Origin: an uncultured Clostridia bacterium
GTDB taxonomy: Bacteria > Bacillota > Clostridia > Christensenellales > Borkfalkiaceae
NCBI GenBank assembly: GCA_947630775.1
Contig: CANRIY010000099.1
Location: 1-6,004, forward strand
Reading direction: 5' to 3'
DNA length: 6,004 bases
Position 1 is the first letter of the stretch. Each line of letters starts with the position of its first letter. Positions 1-3,558 of this stretch are shown here, piece after piece. The notes beneath the pieces were generated by a model. It was not told the DNA's origin and made no database searches. It saw only the letters and a list, made by a program, of their open reading frames with translations. A program made the translations under genes and the position numbers.

Positions 1-30
1 CCGCAATCCCAATGTCAGACGGGATTGCGG
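1..30. repeat. Perfect 10-bp inverted repeat at window edge
   Basis: CCGCAATCCC (1-10) is the exact reverse complement of GGGATTGCGG (21-30), with a 10-nt spacer between them. It lies inside the OadA-type reading frame, and the encoded residues still align in register with the family (P, V, R, D, G, Y in the expected order), so the coding sequence appears genuine. The left arm begins at base 1, so it could extend further outside the window. It could be chance, an mRNA hairpin, or a fold-back at a contig end. Confidence 0.6.
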
Positions 31-424
31 CTATCCGCCCCTCGTGACGCCTTCCTCGCAGATCGTCGGCACGCAGGCGGTGATGAACGTCGTCATGGGC
101 GAAAGATATAAGATGGTCACGAAGGAGACGCGGGACCTCTTTGCGGGCAAGTACGGCCAGCTCCCCATGCCCGTCAACGAAGAGGTCGCAGAGAAAGTCT
201 TAAAGGGCGAAAAGCGCATCACGTACCGCCCCGCGGACGATCTTGCGCCCGAATACGAGAAGATCAAGGCGGAAGTCATCGAAAAGGGGTACTACACGCA
301 GGAGGAGGACGTGCTGTCCTATGCCTCCTTCCCCGAGGTGGCAGAGAACTTCTTCAAGTGGAGAAAGGCGAAAAACGACGGCGTGGACATCGATCTCGCC
401 AAAACGGGGGTCTACCCTGTATAA
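1..424 (+). CDS. oadA: OadA/PycB-family carboxyltransferase subunit, C-terminal part (5' truncated by window edge)
   Basis: The reading frame is open from the window edge (first full codon at base 2) to TAA at 422-424, giving 140 visible residues. The segment GYPPLVTPSSQIVGTQAV followed by a GERYK motif is the signature of the conserved C-terminal (PYC_OADA) region of the oxaloacetate decarboxylase alpha subunit, pyruvate carboxylase subunit B and transcarboxylase 5S. TYRPADDLAPE and the late EDVLSYASFPEVAENFF segment fit the same family. These enzymes move a carboxyl group between biotin and pyruvate/oxaloacetate; the metal-binding catalytic barrel would lie upstream of the window. The protein stops soon after the conserved domain with no Pro/Ala linker and no MKM biotinylation motif. 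A separate biotin carrier protein is therefore inferred, as in split decarboxylase or transcarboxylase systems. Which of the three enzymes it is cannot be decided from this fragment; the symbol is the commonest clostridial name. Confidence 0.88.
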   Translation, partial: RNPNVRRDCGYPPLVTPSSQIVGTQAVMNVVMGERYKMVTKETRDLFAGKYGQLPMPVNEEVAEKVLKGEKRITYRPADDLAPEYEKIKAEVIEKGYYTQEEDVLSYASFPEVAENFFKWRKAKNDGVDIDLAKTGVYPV

Positions 425-435
425 TGGGTTGGCAA

Positions 436-458
436 GGCGGGGGCGGAACGCCCTCGCC
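436..458 (+). other. Strong GC hairpin between oadA and the flavoprotein gene
   Basis: GGCGGGGGCG (436-445) pairs with CGCCCTCGCC (449-458) over ten base pairs with one G-U, around a GAA loop. It starts 11 nt after the oadA stop and ends 20 nt before the next start codon. No T-run follows on either strand (downstream on + is GTATCATAAAAAGGGG), so it is not a canonical intrinsic terminator. It may weaken read-through, protect the 3' end of the oadA message, or affect access to the next ribosome-binding site. No promoter is recognisable in the 54-nt gap, so the flavoprotein may be co-transcribed with oadA. Confidence 0.6.
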
Positions 459-478
459 GTATCATAAAAAGGGGAAAT

Positions 479-1699
479 ATGAAGCGGGTCGCTGTGATCG
501 GCGGGGGCGCTTCGGGGCTTATGGCGGCATATGCCGCCGCAAAGAACGGCAACGAAGTCACACTCTTCGAAAAAAACGAAAAAACGGGGAAAAAGATCTA
601 CATCACGGGCAAAGGCAGATGCAACGTGACGAACGATTGCGCCCCCGATGAATTTTTGCAGAATGTCGTGCACGGCGAAAAATTTCTGCGCGGCGCCGTC
701 TGGGCATTTTCTCCCGCTGACCTCATGGAGTTTTTGCGCTCTTTCGGGCTCGAACTCAAAGTGGAGCGGGGGAATCGCGTCTTTCCGCTCTCCGATCATG
801 CCAGCGACGTCACAAAAACGCTCGAAAAGGCCTGCAGATCGGTGGGGGTTTCCTTTCATTTGCAGGAAAACATCGAGAAAATCGAGGTTTTGCATAGTAC
901 TGTGTCTGGCATAGTATCGGAAAAAGGCCGTTTTCCCTGCGACGCCGCCATCGTTGCGACGGGCGGGCTCGCCTACCCATCGACGGGCTCCACGGGGGAC
1001 GGCTATCAGTTCGCAAGGGAGGCGGGGCATTCCGTCTCGCCGCTCTTTCCCTCACTTACGGGGATAGAGCTCAAAGAAGATGTCTCGTCTTTGCAGGGCA
1101 TTTCCCTGAAAAATGTCGTCCTGACGGCAAAACGGGGCGAAAAAACGCTGTTTTCCGAGCTCGGCGAGATGCTTTTCACCCATTACGGGATCTCGGGACC
1201 TCTTGTTTTGACTCTCTCGGCGCTCGTTGCGCGGATCCCCTTGCGGGAAATTTCGCTTTCCGTCGATCTGAAACCCGCGCTTGACGAAAAAAAGCTGGAC
1301 GAAAGGCTTCTCCGCGACCTCAAAGATCGCTGCAATGAGCAGATGAATAACGTCATGCGCGGCTTGCTTCCCGCGGGCGCGTGCGGCGCGGTTTTGAAGC
1401 AAGCGGGGGTCGCCCCCGAGAAGCGTGCCAATTCGCTGACAAAGGAAGAGCGGGGGAGCCTCATCTCCGCCCTCAAAGGATTTTCCCTCACGCCCGTCTC
1501 CCTGCGTGGCTTTTCCGAGGCGGTCGTGACTTCGGGCGGAGTCGACCTCAGGGAGATCGATCCCAAGACGATGGAGAGCAAAAAGGTAAAAGGGCTCTAT
1601 TTTTGCGGCGAGGTGCTCGACGCGGACGCATTTACGGGCGGATTCAATCTTCAGATCGCTTTTTCGACCGGTTATGCGGCGGGAAAGAGCATCCGCTGA
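479..1699 (+). CDS. BaiN/RdsA (HI0933/YhiN) family NAD(P)/FAD-dependent oxidoreductase
   Basis: This 406-residue protein has the full length usual for the family. The N-terminus carries a Rossmann dinucleotide-binding motif, VIGGGASGL (residues 6-14, GxGxxG at 8-13), with the FAD ribose-binding acidic residue E31 at the end of the second strand. The family signature TGKGRCNVTN is at residues 43-52. ATGGLAYPSTGSTGDGY (160-176) is the second nucleotide-contacting segment. The C-terminal TSGGV (351-355) and GLYFCGEVLDADAFTGGFN (372-390) close the FAD site. Members are soluble flavoproteins of mostly unknown substrate; one clostridial member, BaiN, was linked to bile-acid dehydroxylation, but family membership alone does not support that role here. 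An AAAGGGG-type ribosome-binding site (about 468-474) precedes the ATG. In clostridia a gene of this family often sits near cmk, and that context is repeated here. Confidence 0.93.
   Translation: MKRVAVIGGGASGLMAAYAAAKNGNEVTLFEKNEKTGKKIYITGKGRCNVTNDCAPDEFLQNVVHGEKFLRGAVWAFSPADLMEFLRSFGLELKVERGNRVFPLSDHASDVTKTLEKACRSVGVSFHLQENIEKIEVLHSTVSGIVSEKGRFPCDAAIVATGGLAYPSTGSTGDGYQFAREAGHSVSPLFPSLTGIELKEDVSSLQGISLKNVVLTAKRGEKTLFSELGEMLFTHYGISGPLVLTLSALVARIPLREISLSVDLKPALDEKKLDERLLRDLKDRCNEQMNNVMRGLLPAGACGAVLKQAGVAPEKRANSLTKEERGSLISALKGFSLTPVSLRGFSEAVVTSGGVDLREIDPKTMESKKVKGLYFCGEVLDADAFTGGFNLQIAFSTGYAAGKSIR
500..509 (+). repeat. Second copy of the GC hairpin arm inside the flavoprotein start region
   Basis: GGCGGGGGCG at 500-509 is identical to the 5' arm of the upstream hairpin (436-445). 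It can therefore pair with the same CGCCCTCGCC arm (449-458). That alternative fold would place the ribosome-binding site (about 468-474) and the ATG (479) in a 41-nt loop. The sequence also encodes the glycine-rich FAD-binding motif (codons GGC GGG GGC), so the match may simply follow from coding constraint. Confidence 0.4.
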
Positions 1700-1716
1700 A
1701 AATACGGCGAATTCAT

Positions 1717-1745
1717 TTGACAATTTTTGTCCGAACATATATAAT
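1717..1745 (+). promoter_or_regulatory. Consensus sigma-A promoter of the aroH/cmk operon
   Basis: TTGACA (1717-1722) and TATAAT (1740-1745) both match consensus at six of six positions, with the ideal 17-nt spacer. The element lies in the AT-rich gap after the flavoprotein stop and 23 nt before the ATG of the next gene. Transcription should start near 1752, giving a leader of only about 17 nt that holds the GGAGGAG ribosome-binding site (1759-1765) and little else. There is no room for a riboswitch or attenuator. A strong, constitutive, growth-linked promoter is inferred. I see no clear intrinsic terminator between the flavoprotein stop and this promoter. Confidence 0.88.
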
Positions 1746-1768
1746 GTTTAGGAAATACGGAGGAGAAT

Positions 1769-2776
1769 ATGGTAGTCATACGCGGCGCTACGACAATTTC
1801 AAGCGACACCAAAGAGGAGATCCGCAAGGCTGTAAAGGAACTTCTCGAACAGATCGAGAGCAGGAATTCGCTCAAACGTGACGAGATCGTCTCGCTGGTC
1901 TTTTCGAGTACTTCCGATATTCACTCTTATTACCCTGCAAAGGCGGCGCGGGAGGCGGGCTTTATGAGCTGTTCGCTCTTTTCCGCGCAGGAGCCCGATA
2001 TTGAAGGCGGACTTCCGCTCTGCATCCGCGCGATGCTCTTTGTGGAAAAGAATCTCACGCCCTCGCACGTCTATCTGCGCGGAGCGAAGGTTTTGCGGAA
2101 GGATATTGCAGGCAAATACAACATCGCTATCGACGGGCCTGCGGGGAGCGGGAAATCGACGGTCGCAAAACGCATCGCCAAGGATCTGAATATTCTCTAT
2201 CTCGATACGGGCGCAATGTACCGCGCGTGCGCACTGAAAGCGCTCGAAGCGGGGATCGATCCCGCGGACGAGACTTCCGTCGTTGCCCTGATGCGGGACG
2301 TAAAGCTTGACGTCGTGTATGAAAACGGGCTCCAGAAGACCCTTCTCGACGGCAGGGACGTCTCGGAGGAGATCAGAAAGGCTCCCGTCTCGATGGCGGC
2401 GTCCACCGTCTCCAAACATGCGAGCGTCAGAATGCACCTTGTCGAAAAACAGCGCGAGATCGCGGGAAGGATGAGCTGCGTGCTCGACGGCAGGGACATC
2501 GGCACGTTCGTTCTGCCGGACGCGGATTTCAAATTCTATTTGACGGCCTCTCCCGACATCCGCGCAAAGCGCAGATACGACGAGATGGTCGCAAAGGGGG
2601 AGCAGGTGGATTTCGACGAGCTGAAAGAGGCGATCGTCAACCGCGACAGGCAGGATATGAGCCGTGCGCTCGCCCCCCTGAAGCAGGCGGACGACGCCGT
2701 GCTCATCGATACTTCCGAAATGTCTGTCGACGAAGTCGTCGCGGCGATCGAGCGCGCCCTGCAGGAGAAGATATGA
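1769..2776 (+). CDS. aroH-cmk: AroH-type chorismate mutase fused to (d)CMP kinase
   Basis: This single 335-residue protein has two complete enzyme domains. Residues 1-113 match monofunctional AroH chorismate mutase (chorismate to prephenate, for Phe/Tyr synthesis). By comparison with the Bacillus enzyme the active-site residues are R5, Y55, K58, R61, E75, R87 and Y102; the usual Cys75 position is S72. Residues about 117-335 are cytidylate kinase, which phosphorylates CMP and dCMP with ATP. It shows the P-loop GPAGSGKST (123-131), YLDTGAMYR (144-152), DGRDIGT (240-246) and the late NRDRQDMSRALAPL segment (291-304) with lid and CMP-contacting residues. Only about three residues (AGK) separate the domains, and the reading frame is uninterrupted. 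The ATG has an excellent GGAGGAG site and a consensus promoter just upstream. The stop overlaps the plsC start (ATGA), which suggests translational coupling. Both activities are expected to be cytosolic. Family assignment of both halves is firm; that they work as one polypeptide is inferred. Confidence 0.94.
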   Translation: MVVIRGATTISSDTKEEIRKAVKELLEQIESRNSLKRDEIVSLVFSSTSDIHSYYPAKAAREAGFMSCSLFSAQEPDIEGGLPLCIRAMLFVEKNLTPSHVYLRGAKVLRKDIAGKYNIAIDGPAGSGKSTVAKRIAKDLNILYLDTGAMYRACALKALEAGIDPADETSVVALMRDVKLDVVYENGLQKTLLDGRDVSEEIRKAPVSMAASTVSKHASVRMHLVEKQREIAGRMSCVLDGRDIGTFVLPDADFKFYLTASPDIRAKRRYDEMVAKGEQVDFDELKEAIVNRDRQDMSRALAPLKQADDAVLIDTSEMSVDEVVAAIERALQEKI

Positions 2777-3558
2777 GTGAGAACGGCGAGGGGGAGCTTT
2801 CTCCCCGTGAACTGAAAAAAGAGCAGAAAAGGCTCAAAAAAGAGGAAAAAAAGCGGCTGAAACGGGAAAAACAGATGAAAAACCGCAAATTGCTCTTCCC
2901 TGCCAACAAGAAGGGAAAGCATGTCATGCACCTGATGAACTTTTTGCGGTTTCTCTTCTATCCCATCCATTTTCTTGTCTATCCCTATAAGCTGTATGGG
3001 CACAAAAAGGTCGGGTTCGGCGCCTACATCTATATGGGGAACCATTACTGCCTCTGGGACGTCTTCTACCCCGCCCGTACGACGGGGGAGGGGATCCATT
3101 ATCTGATGAAGGATTCCCTCATGCATATGCCCGTCGTCGGATACTGGGCGAGGCACGTCGGCGCGATCCCCGCAATGCGCGACGGATCGGACGTACGCAC
3201 GCTGATGGAGTCCATGAAAGTCCTGAAAAACGGGGAGAAGATCTCTCTCTTCCCCGAGGGGACGCGGAATAAGGTCTCCGACGAGGAATTTCTGCCCTTC
3301 CACGGGGGTGCGGCGCTCCTTGCGATCAAGACAAAGACGCCCGTCATTCCCTTCGTCATCTGCAACAGACCCAAAGTGTTCCATGTGACGCACGTCGTTT
3401 TCGGCGAACCGATCGAGCTGAGCGAGTATTACGGAAAGCGCATGACCGCCGAGGACTACGCCGCCGCGGACGAAAAACTCAAAAACAGGCTCTACGAGCT
3501 CCGCGAGGAGCACCGCGCCTATCTTGCAAGCAAAAAAAAGAAAAAGAAGGAAGCCTGA
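2773..3558 (+). CDS. plsC: PlsC-like 1-acyl-sn-glycerol-3-phosphate acyltransferase
   Basis: This 261-residue member of the lysophospholipid acyltransferase family likely converts lysophosphatidate to phosphatidate at the inner face of the membrane. The catalytic NHxxxxD motif is present as NHYCLWD (H91, D96). AIPAMRDG (131-138) fits the second motif, FPEGTRN (160-166) the glycerophosphate-binding third motif, and VIPFVI the fourth. A hydrophobic, aromatic stretch (about 54-75) precedes motif I and may sit in the membrane surface. The N-terminus is unusual: residues 10-39 are a Lys/Arg/Glu-rich helix, probably a coiled coil or a membrane-surface anchor, and the C-terminus ends in a run of lysines (254-259). 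The start overlaps the cmk stop by 4 nt, with GCAGGAG (2761-2767) as ribosome-binding site. The stop TGA abuts the GTG of the next gene in the same frame. The exact acyl acceptor is inferred from family and operon context. Confidence 0.92.
   Translation: MSENGEGELSPRELKKEQKRLKKEEKKRLKREKQMKNRKLLFPANKKGKHVMHLMNFLRFLFYPIHFLVYPYKLYGHKKVGFGAYIYMGNHYCLWDVFYPARTTGEGIHYLMKDSLMHMPVVGYWARHVGAIPAMRDGSDVRTLMESMKVLKNGEKISLFPEGTRNKVSDEEFLPFHGGAALLAIKTKTPVIPFVICNRPKVFHVTHVVFGEPIELSEYYGKRMTAEDYAAADEKLKNRLYELREEHRAYLASKKKKKKEA

Noticed and set aside
892..916. Direct repeat GCATAGTA (892-899 and 909-916) in the flavoprotein gene
   Set aside because: Eight bases repeated once within coding sequence is not significant.
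200..1030. 276-codon minus-strand frame across oadA end and flavoprotein start
   Set aside because: It overlaps two well-supported genes and shows no domain signature.
1052..1738. 228-codon minus-strand frame opposite the flavoprotein
   Set aside because: It is a shadow frame of a conserved gene; its start region overlaps the consensus promoter on the other strand.
3532..3540. A AAA AAG slippery heptamer (dnaX type) near the end of plsC
   Set aside because: The -1 frame runs only about 45 codons to a stop and encodes nothing recognisable, and the plsC and ispH frames are already the same. The tract is explained by lysine codons.
3556..3558. TGA as a possible selenocysteine codon joining plsC and ispH
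   Set aside because: No conserved Sec position exists there in either family, and a normal ribosome-binding site and GTG start follow at once.
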